Source: Cantharellus purpuraceus
Taxonomy: Eukaryota > Basidiomycota > Agaricomycetes > Cantharellales > Hydnaceae
Assembly (NCBI GenBank): GCA_025174535.1
Contig: JALBUN010000007.1
Span: forward strand, 372,001 to 436,000
Reading direction: 5' to 3'
Length of the DNA: 64,000 bases
Under the pieces are notes generated by a model, which worked only from the letters and a program-made list of their open reading frames with translations, was not told the origin of the DNA and made no database searches. The first letter of the stretch is position 1, and each line of letters opens with the position of its first letter. Below, piece by piece: positions 25,190-38,300 of this stretch. The translations under genes were made by a program, and so were the position numbers.

Positions 25190-26150
25190 CTAGTAAACTG
25201 CGTTGCGCCTCCACTTGTGCCAGAACGGACGTCTCTTCCCGGTGGGTGTTATAGTGGTCACCTTTCCAGGCGTGATACGATGATCACGACGCCTGCCAAA
25301 GCAGACAGTACATCCTGCAAAGAGAAGAAGAATGAAAGTGGCGAGGGTAATCCAGAAGCCTAACAGGATATCGTCATTAAACCGATATGAAAACAATGTG
25401 TACAAGGGAGACACACACCAGGGCCGGCATTGGTGTTGGTCTTTGGGCCGCGGAGATTGTGCATCTCATGTTTAGTGAGAGCGAACAGAGCGATATCGAT
25501 TGCAAATGCGATAAGCGTGACGAGAGCTGCGAGGAACGAGACGAGTGATGCAACACTGTCCCAAGGATAAGGAAGAATTCAGAAAGAAAGGAGTACAGAC
25601 GAGTGCGTACAGCATGACGGTAAGGTGGGTAGAGAAAGAGAGGAGCAGAGCGACAAAGATTACGCCCGTCGCTGTTTCCAAAGGTAAGTCGTGTGAAGAT
25701 AGAAGAAACGGGAAACTGACCAACGGGGTGAACTACTAGTCCCTTTGTCCAGCTAGAATGAATATTTGCGACCTGGCCATTCTGAGGTCCTGCGACACCT
25801 GTGGACGCGCTTAATAACTTATCGCATGAAGAATCATCCGACTCACCAACAGAATATCCATGACCCGTGTGCTCACATGTCCTGTCGCCCGTCGTAGCGC
25901 TATCAACGCAGAATGCCCATATTCCCAACTACGCTCGCAATTCTGCAAGCTGCATACTTCAAAGGACATTAACACGCACCTTGAGTTCAGAAATAGGTTC
26001 CTGTAGTTGAACAACATTGTTTTTCCCCGTGAAATGCACGCGGACAATGTCCAATGTGTCCAGGAAAGGGAGTGACACGGATACGAGGAACTGCAGCACA
26101 AAGGTTGCGAATAAGATTACGATACCGAACGTACAGAGTGAGCGAGCCAT
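25190..26150 (-). CDS. PalI/SUR7-family four-pass membrane protein
   Basis: Six exons on the minus strand, all GT-AG (donors GTGCGT, GTGAGT, GTCAGT, GTACGC, GTGTGT), encode about 230 residues. The start MARSLCTFG leads into a first hydrophobic segment (IVILFATFVLQFLVSV). An outside loop carries the family signature GIWAFC...C...GHGYSV. Three further membrane segments follow (GVIFVALLLSF, VASLVSFLAALVTLIAFAI, FWITLATFILLLFAG), then a short basic cytoplasmic tail (GRRRDHR, KRRPFWHKWRR). The SUR7/PalI (Rim9) family includes eisosome components and the ambient-pH sensor partner PalI. The layout fits the family but does not separate these two roles. The protein should sit in the plasma membrane. 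Confidence 0.85.
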
Positions 26151-26851
26151 CGTGGATTGTGTGTAAGATCAGGGGCGGAGAGACGGAACGCGGTGTGACG
26201 AAAAGTGAAACATTCTTTTGAGGCAAGGAGGTGGTGCGCCGACGTGACATATTGTGTGACGTGACGTAATTGTCTGGTGACTGTAAGGCTAATGACGTTA
26301 TATTACTCGTCGCACAACAGGCTCCACACGGGAAATGGAATATCTGTTCGGAAACAAATCCATACTCGTGACCGTCAACAAGCCGAATTTGTCGAAGTGC
26401 ATGGCCGTGACAAAGCTCGAGTCAATATGCTGCTGCCTCTACTGCCAAAGTCAACAACTTACAAGACATTGCAAGCTCTCCAGTGGCAACAGTGAAACAT
26501 GCATCAACGCCATCAAGACACTGCACCATTCAACTAGAAAGAGACTCAAACACCAAACAAGCGAATGAGACCAAGGCCGTAAATATCTCATACCAAGATG
26601 ATGCCAGGTATGGGAGCAGAGTGTGCTTGCAAAGACTTGGGGTGCTTCGCTGGATGGTTCTTGAAGAAGCTAGGCCTGTGAACAATAATGATTCAAAGCA
26701 GATCCTTTGATGGATATTTGATTGAGTGGAGATGGATTATACAAGTTAGGAGACTCGAATGAGAACTAAATACCATCCCCAAGCATTAGTAATGAGGAGA
26801 AAGTATGCTGCAACGTGCCTCTGTTCCTCCCATCCCCTCTGTAAAGCAAAT
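26151..26851. other. intergenic
   Basis: Lies between the starts of the leftward PalI/SUR7 gene and the 3' end of INH1. The short plus frames at 26277-26710 have no domain features. No gene is supported. Confidence 0.4.
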
Positions 26852-27350
26852 TTATTTCTTTCCCTCTTTGTCTTTCAGGGGGCTCCCATTCTTCTCCAAC
26901 TCATCCTGGGACACATAGGTGCATGGATAAGTACCGGAGCTCAACTGTGCAATGGGCGTTAACACGTACAACTTTCTTCGCCATCGCTTGAAGCTGTTAC
27001 AAGATGGGACACAAGAAATGTCAATGTCTACATGAGGTAGGCAAGCTGGAGGCAAACCTGTTCGCGTAGCTTCTTCAGCTCTTCCTTTTCCTTTTCACGT
27101 GCATATTGGTCTGCAAATTGCGTCTCCTGTCAATCCGGTCCCAGCACGAGCCAGTGTTTGTTGAACTGACCCTCATGTGCCTTTTCCTTCTTGCTGCAGC
27201 CAGCGTCAGCTCGCAATTGCAACTTCAGCAAGATTGCATATAATCTAACCTGAAGCCTTGGGACTGTGCGACAGTCCCAGGGAAGTCTGCATACGCTCTT
27301 CTTGAGAGTACAGCGAGGGTTGGAACACGAGCAAGACGGGTTGTAAGCAT
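26852..27350 (-). CDS. INH1: mitochondrial F1Fo-ATPase inhibitor (IF1/INH1)
   Basis: A short gene in five exons that encodes about 84 residues. It begins MLTTRLARVPTLAVLSRRAYA, an Arg-rich amphipathic mitochondrial presequence. The core KKEKAHEDQYAREKEKEELKK is the IF1 inhibitory helix, followed by a coiled coil (LREQLQAMAKKVDELEK) and a Lys-rich end. Introns have donors GTTAGA, GTCAGT, GTTTGC and GTACGT; one exon is only about 23 nt. The protein blocks ATP hydrolysis by F1 when the membrane potential collapses. It is divergent from ATP14, another subunit gene of the same complex, with 60 bp between start codons. Confidence 0.88.
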
Positions 27351-27410
27351 GGTCGCTGTCGATATGTCGTGACTGTGACCGTCACAGACTATACGAACCC
27401 ACACCCTGCC
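27351..27410. promoter_or_regulatory. 60-bp INH1/ATP14 bidirectional promoter with palindrome
   Basis: Start codons of INH1 (27350, minus) and ATP14 (27411, plus) point away from each other across 60 bp. At 27373-27387 lies a perfect inverted repeat, CTGTGAC-C-GTCACAG, close to the middle of the interval. Such symmetry suits a dimeric transcription factor acting on both genes. This role is inferred. Confidence 0.6.
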
Positions 27411-27951
27411 ATGGCATCTATGCTGCTCAGACAGTCGAGAGTTGCTGTGAGTCTACCGGAGTTAGGCTTTATTATACTCATTTTTCGATATTTTCTAGGC
27501 TCGAGGTGCCACCTGCCAGCTTTCGCGACCGATAACGACAACGTCCGTCCTTCGCAAAGGTAAACCTTCTGTCTGTAGACAACCACAAACCCACCCCAAT
27601 TCTCTTCAGACCTTGTCCAGGAGTTGTACCTACGTGAGATCAAGGCGTACAAGCCCCCTCCGGCGGTGCGTTTCTCTGCTGCCTCACCCCAGGACTCTGT
27701 CCAACTGTTGCATCTAGGCAAAAGACGCGCACGTCGGCGCAGTGAAAACATTCAGCAATCCCACTCCTCCTCAGCCACCCTCGCTTCCTTCCGACTTTGC
27801 ATCCGAGCTTGCGAGTTACGATGCCGCTGAGCCTGGTGCACCAGCTACTCCCGCTTCCCAAGGCTCAACGACAGGTGAGCCCGCTGGTGGGGCACGCGAA
27901 TTCCTTGCATTTTTGGAGCAGGATTTTCCCAAAGTAGAAGCACACCATTAG
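27411..27951 (+). CDS. ATP14: mitochondrial ATP synthase subunit h (Atp14)
   Basis: Four exons with introns GTGAGT...TTCTAG, GTAAAC...CTTCAG and GTGCGT...CATCTAG give about 128 residues. The presequence MASMLLRQSRVAARG is followed by the family signature DLVQELYLREIKAYKPPP. The middle part has AKDAHVGAVKTFSNP and LPSDFASELASYDAAEP, and the C-terminus FLAFLEQDFPK. Subunit h is part of the peripheral stalk of the fungal F1Fo-ATP synthase in the mitochondrial inner membrane. The head-to-head neighbour encodes the inhibitor of the same enzyme. Confidence 0.9.
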
Positions 27952-28462
27952 AGTGGCCCTTGTTTCTAGACGACATGGTGCAATTGATATATTTCACGGT
28001 TCGCCGCAAATAACGTATGATGAGATGAGGCCCAGAACATTGAGAGACCTCGCTTTCAAGTTTGGAAATATCTGCATTCCATCCCAAGATATTGTTTATT
28101 ACGTATTAAAGATTATCCACCGTTCTTGTCATTAGGGCCGGGACCATGACTAACAGACCGACAACTACGTGTCACGAGATGGTGCTTGCTGGCGGATTGT
28201 TAGGTCCATTCCTAAAACTCTACTGAGCCAGCTGGCGCGTCTGCCTTGTGATGGTAATTGGACCCACAAGGTACCTGGTAGGAACCATCTGCTAGGCTAT
28301 TTTTGCTTCCGCGGCGTGGCGTCCGCAGATCCTGCGAAATATTCTCGACCATGTACGTGCACCGGTGCCAGGTACCATCGTTAAGTATGTTAAGATGTCT
28401 ACTTCTCGTCCCTTGCGAGTTGACCGTGTCGGTTCCACCCACGACGACATCCTACTCTCCCA
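27952..28462. other. intergenic, mucin gene upstream region
   Basis: About 510 bp between ATP14 and the start of the mucin gene. It should hold the ATP14 3' UTR and the mucin promoter. No gene is seen. Confidence 0.4.
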
Positions 28463-31400
28463 ATGCTGGGGCTCACGGTCATTCTAATCCTTGTCTCCAT
28501 CGTTTGCGGCATCTTCGATCCTTCTCGCGCTCTTGTTAACGGCAATAGCTTAGACACCAATGGGGGTATGTGTATGGCTTTTGGTATTTCATATTATCTT
28601 ATTCCTGGATTGTCCAGATCAAGTCACCCATCGTAGTTTTCTCAGTGGCGAGTCTCTGTTACTCCCTGGCGTGTCAGCAACCGGCCCCTTGTCAGGCTCT
28701 TCAGGTATGCCTGATGTCTTCGCTGTTATGCCTTACTGAGTGTGCACAGAAGACGGCTCTCTTCAAAGCAATGACCTTTCGACCCCTGTCGACTCGTCGT
28801 CTGACTCTTCCCACCTCCGGTTGGGATTCTCAGGACCTTTGAACGACCACTCAATCAATGTCCAAAGAGCTAGGAGCCTTGACCTCAATCCCTCGGGCTC
28901 CTCATCCCCAAGCACGAAAGATACTCAGAGTAGTGTCTCTGATCCGTCACCTGGGACCGGATCCCAGTCCAGTCTCGACACGAAGAGCAGTGCCAATCTC
29001 CTGTCAACCGCGTCTGGGACATCACCTTCTGACCTCCCGGTCCTATCTAACCTTAAAAATATCGTTAATCCATCGAGCGCTTCCACGGATACCAGTATTG
29101 GTGCCATCTCGTCGCCACAGATATCCTCCTCCTTTGTACTTTCAAGTGCCGCTGGTTCGTCAAGCGTCCTTTCTTCGGCGCTACTTGCATTCCCCAGTTT
29201 TTCAGTTCCAGCGACTTTCTCAACTGTAGGCCAAGCTTTAGGCTCAGTACCTTCCTCCAGTTTTTCCCAGTCCTCGAGTATCTTATCCACAAGGATCCTC
29301 GAATCATCTAGCACCGCCAGCGCTCTCGGTTTCAGTGGTGCTGGGTTATTGGGGACGTCCCCTAGCACCTCGATGCCATCCTTTTCTTCATCGCCAACTT
29401 CATCCGGTGATGGAACAGCCACAAATTCAGTTGAGGCTTCCGAATCTGCTAGTCAGTCCACGCCTGCGGCTTCTCCAAATTCGACCTCCGACGTGGTACC
29501 AACTGCAACCAGTGCTCCCCCGACTGTCGTATCGCTTCCACCTCCGTCGTCCACATCCTTTGTTCCTAGCAGCGTCGCTAGTAGCGGGGGTAACTCCGGA
29601 GCTTCTTCGTCGTTCAATTCGACTTCGGACGTAGTACTGACTATTACTAGTGCTCCTCCGGTATTACAGTCGCTTCCACCTCCGACGTTCACATCTTCTG
29701 TCCCAAGCAGCATCGCCAGTGGTGGAAGTAACTCCACGTCATTAGACCCCTCATCTCCAACTTCTACTTCGTACGTATTACCTACTATAACCAGTGCCCC
29801 TCCAGTTCTACAGTCGCTTCCACTTCCGACGCTCCCATCTTCGGTCCCTAGCAGCATCGCCAGTGGCGGGGGTAACTCCACTTCCTTGGATCCCTCACTT
29901 CCAACTTCGATTTCGGACGTATTGCCGACTGTTACTAGTGCTCTCCCGATTCTACAGTCGCTTCCACCTCCGACGTTCCCCTCTTCAGTACCTAGCGGCG
30001 TCGCCAGTGGCGAGGGCAACTCCACTCCCTTGGATCCCTCACTTCCAACTTCGATTTCAGACGTATTGCCGACTATTACTAGTGCTCTCCCGATTCTACA
30101 GTCGCTTCCACCTCCGACGTTCCCATCTTCTGTCCCTAGCAGCGTCGCCAGTGGCGGGGGTAACTCCACTTCCTTGGATCCCTCACTTCCAACTTCGATT
30201 TCGGACGTATTGCCGACTATCATTAGTGCTCCTCCGGTCCTACAGTCGCTTCCACCTCCGACGTTCCCATCTTCTGTCCCTAGCAGCGTCGCCAGTGGTG
30301 GAGGTAATTCCACTTCCTTGGATCCCTCATTTCCAACTTCGATTTCGGACATATTGCCGACTATTACTAGTGCTCTCCCGGTCCTACAGTCGCTTCCACC
30401 TCCGACGTTCCCCTCTTCTGTTCCTAGCAGCGTCTCCAGTGGTGGAGGTAACTCCACGTCATCGAATATTTCATCAACTTTGAGTTCAGACGCAGTGCCG
30501 ACCATTACTAGTGCTCCTCCGATTCTACAGTCGCTTCCACCTCCGACGTTCCCATCCTCCGCCCCTAGTAGTGGGGGAATTTCCAGTTTATCAGATCCAA
30601 TACCACCAAGTTCTTCCGGTAGTCAAGGAGTATCGGACCTCCCAACTTCAACTGCAGCGCCTGGTTCCTCCACTTCCCCATTACCAGCTCCAAGTCCTCC
30701 TGAAACACCGACGACAAATGACAATCCGAATACAAGCACGGGAAATCCAAGTAGCAGTGTGGATACAGGAACTACCCCCGGGCCAACTGCCAGCCAGGCG
30801 GTCCCCACGATAGCGCCTAGTACTAGCGGCCCTACCGTCAGCCCAGTGGCGTCTCCGTCTTTGGTCAATACTCCTAACGCTCCTCCCTCAAATACACCTC
30901 CCCATGTCATGTCTTCTATCCAACCCAGCTTTGTAGTCACCAATACAAGTCCCCAGAGCTCCTTCACCAGTATGCAGCAGGCTCCTGCTCCGGGGACACC
31001 GTCAATGGCAAGCACTAGATTAAGTAACACGAATACGATAGACGTCCTGAACACGGCAACGAGTGCGGAGGAATTCTCGACGGCGGCTACGATTCCTAGT
31101 ATTATACTGTTCCCAACCTCTCTGTTCCCACCGATGATCACCCTAACTTCCCCGACCCCACCAGAGGCATCTCCGAGTCCGCCGTCTCTCAATGTACTCA
31201 GCGTCACGGGCACAAATCCACAATTCTCTTACATCACTGCATCAGATCTTCTAACCACAGTACCGCCGACCACAAGCGTCTCTGATACACTAGGAGATCC
31301 CGACGCGGCGCCAACCACTTCTACGTTGTCAAGCTCGTCTGTGCCTAGCATTCCTGCAACTCTCCCGAGACGCATTTTCTCGCCTAATTCAGTGGACCCA

Positions 31401-32288
31401 AACACAGACGCGGCTCAGCTGAAGGACAAGACGCTTATTAGCATCTTGTTTCAAAATAGTTTGAACTGGAACTTCATCAATAGGAGTGATCAGACTGTCG
31501 GGCAACTTTTTGCCTTCATGCCACAAGTAATCGCTAACGCCCTAGCCATCGATCGTGAGTCATGGCATATAAAGTACTAGATGCAAAGGGCTTACCATTT
31601 GTTCAATTTTGAAGCTTCGACCGTGATGACATACGCGCTGCAGCTACAAGTTCCATTGGGGTGGAATGGGGACGTGAACACCCTTGGCACGACATATATG
31701 GCCTACATACCTCAGAATGAGGTAGATCCACTAGCGTTGATGATTCGTACCCCGACCAGCGGGTTCTATAATCAGGCTGGAGTCGCTGGACAGATAGCAA
31801 ATTCTGTTGTGTCGTCATCCCCACTCACAGCAGGGTCACTGGATGTTGTTCCCGGCGTCATAACGCCTTCGAACAAGGGCAATTCGGCAAAGAGGAGGCG
31901 AATGGATACTATCATTGGTGTCTGCGCTACTGCAGTCGGCGTCTCCTTAATTGTTGCCATCTGGTGGGCCACACGGTACACGCGACGTAAAATGCAAGCG
32001 AAACACCGTCGCTTGAAGGACCTCAGCGATCCGAACTGGAGCGGGGGAGTATACGGAACCCATAATGACGATCGGAGGACGAGCTTTTTCTACGCCCATG
32101 ATCAGCTTCAGGCCGGATATTGCGCTGTACCCCCACCAACTGTCCCGCAGGTCCCACCGCCAGGCTCCATCGGGGCGAACGCCATGCAGCAGAGAACGAG
32201 AGCTCAAGCGCAGCCACGACGCCGACCTCGTATGCGGCAGGTGTCAATATCAGCTCCCGTGTTGCAATTTAGCAGCGTCGAGTACTGA
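28463..32288 (+). CDS. MSB2: Msb2-like signalling mucin
   Basis: Four exons (28463-28565, 28618-28704, 28750-31554, 31615-32288) give about 1,222 residues. A signal peptide (MLGLTVILILVSIVCG) opens the protein. A very long Ser/Thr/Pro-rich mucin region follows, including 48-residue repeats. Near the membrane lies a conserved globular part (LFQNSLNWNFINRSDQTVGQ, ALQLQVPLGW, TLGTTYMAYIP, IRTPTSGFYNQ) resembling the Hkr1-Msb2 homology region, where cleavage occurs in known sensors. One membrane segment (IIGVCATAVGVSLIVAIWWA) precedes a short basic cytoplasmic tail. Msb2 proteins sense surface and osmotic cues and feed MAP kinase pathways, including those for host penetration in fungal pathogens. 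The large frames on the other strand are by-products of the repeat. Confidence 0.8.
29480..30560 (+). repeat. 48-residue (144-bp) mucin repeats, about 7.5 copies
   Basis: Units begin VPSSVASGGGNSTSLDPS and end LQSLPPPTFPSS. About seven full copies and partial end copies are arranged head to tail without interruption. Inner copies are most alike, and the outer ones have diverged. The period is divisible by three, so copy number can vary without a frameshift. Confidence 0.9.
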
Positions 32289-35200
32289 TGCTCTCAATTC
32301 TCAAATTCGTTTATTCTCGGGGACCCAGCAGTCTCGAAAATTTATTAGAGGTGCACATTGCCCATCCATTCCTTCCATTTAGTTTCATCTTCATTATCAT
32401 TGACCTGACCTTTACTGGCTAGGGACTCATCGTCACTCACCAACATGCATAGCACATCGCAGTGTTCACCTCGCTCTGGATCCTGTATCTTTATATGTTC
32501 CACCAATCATGTTCTTTCATTCGGACTTTCTATGATTTGGGTTAACAATGGAAGCCTTTAACCACTTAAAAATTGTCTAGGGTCGCCCTTCTGGAGTGCC
32601 ATAGAGATCATCTATAGCCAAGAGCGTTGCTCAATTAGATACGCGGGATGATCAGGCGTGCATGGCACACATCTACATCATTTTTTTTCAAGGCACATAG
32701 ACAGTCCTACATCCATTCCACTCGTTCCTTTCGCATACAGTACACAAATCGACCATTTTCAATAGACCGTACGCATATGCCACAGTTATCTTTGTTGAAC
32801 CTGATGTGATCCGCACTTGGTGCCCTGAGCTCTCAAGATCTCATCCAATATGATCATGCAGTCAGCGCATCTGTCACAATGGTACCCCATATTTTGACAG
32901 GATATTTAGGAGTTGGCCTCGAACGGCCCGTCCTGAGATTCGAGACGGACAGCTTGGTAAGTACTCTTTCACATGCGGCTTGCAAGCTTCCTAATTGGAT
33001 GTTGGAAACTTGTGATCTAGACCGTTCATCCGCAATGCCTCGAAAGGAACCTAGGCCATAACACCAATAGATCTTGGCGGGTGTTCCGGCACACCAAGCG
33101 CTTCATTAGATGGGAAGTATTTCTCGGACATAAAGGTCCAAGTCTAGAAGCTTTTGATGTGTGTTGCCACTGGCAGTGACATATAGAGATGCACTTAGTA
33201 AGTGCGACTCTGATCATGCTTCCGATGTTCATAATGCTTCAAAGTCTCTCGCACGGATGTTAACACGATCACGATTAGCCTAGCTGAGAAATGTTCAGGC
33301 CTGTCGCAGTAATTATTCCTCCCATCACTCTCATCGGGCGCCTGTTCTTGAGCCATGGCGGAGCTCGAATCAGCTGTCTAGAACGTCCACAAGTAACTAG
33401 CACTCCTTAACGTGTCAACCGCGCGGAAGTGCTCGGGTATGTTTTCAATATGGAAGGTACATCCAGCCTTAGCGGCATCGGGACATCAAGAATGTTACTA
33501 GTAGAAGCCTGGGCACTAATGCACTGATGCCGTAATATTGCACCACCAGGAGATCTTTCACTCTTAGAATGAGGTGCCTTCCTGGACCATCTTATGAATC
33601 GCGATCCCCAACAACCGGAGACGACGTGTAATACGATAGGGCAGTTGCCATCGTCAAACGGACTAACCAGCCCAAATATGGCTCCGAAAGGGATTTGGTC
33701 ACTCTACACTTCCTAGAGAGAATCTTTGTAGTTCGCATCTCATGCTCATACTTCCGCTTACCAATTGGCGTTGAAGTGATAATTCGAGGATCTTAACGCG
33801 AAGCTTGCTTTGATCATGACCAACGTCTCTTCGCCGGCACTGGGTTGTTATTCAGCAAGAGACCTCTAGTGGCGTTTGTGTCCTACAGTGGAACGCTCTA
33901 TATGCTACCCTGATTGCTAATAGTATCAAGCACTAAATATTTCTACCCTCTGTTGTATAAAGAGCCCAAGATGTCTCGGAGTATCCCGCCCCCCAACAGC
34001 CTTTGGACAAGGTTGACTCTTGATCACAAGAGAAACTTTATTAGGTCGCTAATTCTCTGCGTTTGTCTGTCTCCTCGGAGGCAAGAGTGTGCTGAACTCT
34101 GACGAAAGTTGCTTCAGGTCGTTTTACTGTAAGTGACAAACAAGTTATATTTACGCCAGTCCTTTTACGGATTTGGAGGTTTGCTCTCAACTTCGTACAG
34201 ATTGGTGTTCTCCCAGGCGATAACACAGGAACTGATCGACCAGGTGCCCTGGTCAGGACTTTCGAGAACGCCGCCATGATATTACGAATCTTGCTTGTTT
34301 GGTGTTGGCCCCATTGGCTGCCTTACGGTTGCAGGGTGTTGCTATTGTTGGAGTCTTCCCAAACTTTTGGAGGAGCTCTCGACTTTGATTCGTACATTAT
34401 GGTGATGATCTGCCCAATATGTGTGTGTGTGGCACTGTGTGCAGACTCGAACTGGAAAGCGACTGGAGACATGGCAATGCTTGACAATTTTCCCACTCCT
34501 CATTTCAAGAGTGTAGCCGGCCTATCTAGAGTTCAGTCCAATGTGATGCCGGCTCCGACACTAAAGCCAAAGGTGGAGAGGGCGGTGATATCGTCGAGTA
34601 CCTCGGCAGTGAGAGTGGGCAAGCATACGGTTCATTCCACAACACCTCACCACCTCAGTTGGAATCAATAACTTCTCCAATGAGATTGTGTTCAATTATA
34701 TCCACTAAACTGATGTATTGGCCGAAGGACTAAAATGCGATTCCCAGCCCTTAAAGTAAAGAAGTGGACTCTGGAGAGAATCAGAATGTCACTGTGCGTT
34801 GGAGAGACTAATTCTGCTGCTAATTCTACATGCAGGTATTTTGAGAACCAACCTCACAACTGACGGGAACAATACAGTCTGTACTGTTGGCACATCTACG
34901 GATCATCATGATGGTATGTATTCTGTAATTTGTATCAGTTCCCAGTTACACTCCAAACTGTTCCTTTTGATGATCACAGAGAAATGTCGTTCTTACCGAA
35001 GTCATCTGGAATGACAAGCTCATCATCGTCAGATCTTGAAATGGAATTAATTTTATCGCCTGTCATCTAACTTCGGGTTGCACAACATGGTTTATTTTGA
35101 GTCACAAACACGCCGCATTAGATGGATGTTCACGAAGCTTGTACCCTTCCAGCTTCAGAATTGTTCGTTCTCTTCTATAAACCATACTTGAATGGCCATG

Positions 35201-35397
35201 TCCAAGATGATACTAGAGCGTGTACGACCAGTCACCATGCCGTTGTCCTCATACGTGTGCCCACGTATCTTCAGTCTGACATTGTGGCTATGCTCATGTA
35301 CAACATGCGTGCGAAATGTATGCTAGTGATGAGTAGGATAATGCAAAATAGAAGCATGAGCGCTAAATGAATAAACAACTTCCCGAGATCCTTGACG
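32289..35397. other. 3.1-kb stretch without a supportable gene
   Basis: Short frames occur on both strands, the longest being 34276-34671 on plus. None carries a domain, and possible splice sites do not build a convincing protein. A translated block just upstream (RIWRFALNFVQIGVLPGDNTG, near 34170-34235) could be an exon of a membrane protein, but I cannot connect it. Confidence 0.35.
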
Positions 35398-38300
35398 CTA
35401 CGAGAAGAAATATGGGCTATTTTTGATGGTGCTGACCTCGAAATCTCCCTTCTTCGGCAGTGGCGGAATCAGATCCACCAGGTTCACAAACCGACCACTC
35501 ATGCCGTCCAAATCATCCCGGACGACCTTGATATTAAACTCATTGCTGAGATGGTTCCTGGGCACCTTTGCCGCAGCTTCGATGTCCGCTTCTAGATCCG
35601 AATCTTCTTCCTCTGCCGCCATTTCACTCCGTACCTGTTCCTCAACCTCCTTCGGCACGGCCACGGTACTACCCGCTGCCCGAAGTTTCTCAATCAGCTT
35701 GCCATGGAACAATGATCGCACCGGCAGCTTATAGGCCGCATAACGCGATCGGAACTGATCGAGAGAGAACGCTGTAAGCAAGATTACTAACAAAGGTAGC
35801 ACAGTATTCACCTCAGCCTCCAATCGCTGTAGGACGTCGCTTGAATGTAGCTCAACGAACGTATCGCGGATATATCTCGACATCTGGTCGATGGTTGACG
35901 CGTGGGTCCAGTACGAATCGTGCACCGCTGCAAAAGTCACTCCTGCTGTCTGACAAGGAGTAAGCACATATCCAGTGGTATCAATCAATGCCGACTCACT
36001 CGGCACTCAAGAGCAGTCAACATCATGTGCGTAGCATCGAGACTGTGAACAAAATTGGGAGGAAATGCTGATGATTGCTTGCCAGCATTGACTGTAATTT
36101 GCGTCAAGCCATCTAACTTTCCGATTTCATAAGAATCACACACCTTCCGATGGCGCGTTTGGGTCAGAGATGAATACGGACTGGATTTTGGTCATGATCT
36201 GCACACTCGATTAGCGCCGTGGTAAACTAGACACAATGAACATGTACTGCCTTACCTGCCGTCGTTTTACTTTTCGGTATGGTTGCACAATGGGGAGGCC
36301 TAATGCCGTTGTCCAAATAACACTAGTCATCTGCTCCTTCTCGATGCGATTGGGTGCAATCTTCTTAGGTGATCGTCCCGGAGTTCTGGTGGGTCGTCCA
36401 GTGCCTACTGCATCCTTTAGACGCTCTTGGGGTATCGACTTGGCTATGAGCCTAGCGCTCAGCGTAAACCAATTTTGAATCGCCTTGGCACCGTTAAACA
36501 GATCGCCAATAGCTGTAAGGGTCTATTGCAACTTGTCAGACGATGAACAGTAATGAGAAAAGACTACCCGACTTGTTTGGCAACATATGATGAGACCTTG
36601 AACCTCACTGCCGGTGAGATGTCCGTCTTTTCACGTAGTTGCCGCTCTATCTGGTCACGAGCACCGACGAATGTTACTCCATACACGGTTGTCATAACCT
36701 ATGCGTCCAAATATTTCTCAAGGAGGAACACGAGGATAATGGGATGATACATACTGTCTGCTTGACCACCTTTCGAGTGATTTTTCCCTGCACTATCTTG
36801 GCCTCCTCAACGCCCTTTGCAACGTCTCTGGCGATTGCTTCATCCAGCATATTCGCCACAAACGTGTATACATCTGATGGACGATCTGTTACAGCCAAGT
36901 TAACCTGGGCGGCTCCTTGCGTGTCACCACCGAGTGCCGCGTAGTGTTGTAATCCATTACAGGTCCCATCTTGGTGCACCGGAAGCGTAGATTCGAACTT
37001 GAGAGGGTCCGGGGATTCGAGCGCCGCACGTAACTCAATGCACGTGGCAAGGCATTGCCAGGGGTCATCAGCTTTTGTCCACCATTGTCGACCCTGTTAG
37101 AAGATGCCATAATTAATGCAACGCATTGTATCCAGCAGGTATGATAGTTACTTCGAGGGGTCTCTCGGCTGAGTCGTATACATCGTCCAGATGCGTCATG
37201 GCGAATTCCGCACGCTCAGTGAAGCTTGCCTTGTCAAAGCCGTACAAGTTTGAGAGATGAATCTTGAGCCAGAGTAAACCGGATTCGCCTAGGGGTTTCG
37301 AGTCTCCAAACTTGAGCAACCCTCGACTGAGATCATCTCCAATATGGTTGAGATGAGGCGGGACAGGATACGCTCGGCCTCGGAAGTCCATGTTATGTGG
37401 GAAATAGAATGTCTCTCCAATGAACTATATGGCAATTAAAAGTCGCTTCTCGAGGCTGGCAAAAAAAACTTGACGGCTTACTGCACGCGCAATCTCCATC
37501 TTGTAGTTCACACTACATCGTTCCGAGTGACAGTTGGCCTTGGCATACGCCCATTCTTTAACATGTTGCATATGTATGCTCTTAGCCCTGGCGTTTGACT
37601 CATAATCAGGTGGAGGCACGGGTTCAGGTTGTTCATATGCAGTAGGCGGTATCTTGAGAAAGCGCTCGCCAGAATTCCATACTTGTAAAACGACGTCAAA
37701 AATCTCTTTGTTGATTCGCCAAGGTGTCGACCCAAGAACATCAAGCCCAGCGTAGATGAGCTCGAGTTTACCTTGTTCTGAAGCTTGCCGGAGATAGACA
37801 AATTGTTCAATGGCGTCTTTGTACCGCATGGCATTGGCTAAGAGATCCATAATCAGCGACTCGAGCCAAACCTAATGAATAAGAAATGAAATTACTTTTT
37901 GTCGTTAGATATCCACCATCTTCGACGCCGATCCATGGTCGTGGCTTGGTTAGCATGGGCAATTGACGCGGGTGGATGGTCTCGCGGACGGAATCACGGG
38001 ACAAGCGCTGTGCTACTGCAGGGTTAAGTTTGATTACGCCTAGCTTGTGGCCTCGAAGGTACTCATAAGCGTGAACAAACGCTGGCTGATGCTCGGAACT
38101 ATTCAGGACAAGAAGGGATCATAATATGTCGGACGTCAATCATGAGAAACCTCTAAGACGGGCGGCTTTGGTCTCACTCACTAGTTTTTTCCAGTTCTTC
38201 GGTCGACCGTATGTCGCTCAATAGTCGCCACGTCCATCAGGCAGTCAACCAGGAAGCTGCCAACCTTAAGTCGTATTTGGTATGTCCATGGCGCTCGAAA

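Noticed and set aside
29453..30505. 350-codon minus-strand open frame, and a 229-codon plus frame at 29794-30483
   Set aside because: Both are by-products of the 144-bp (3n) repeat in the mucin gene, which stays open in several frames. Composition mirrors the repeat and no domain is present.
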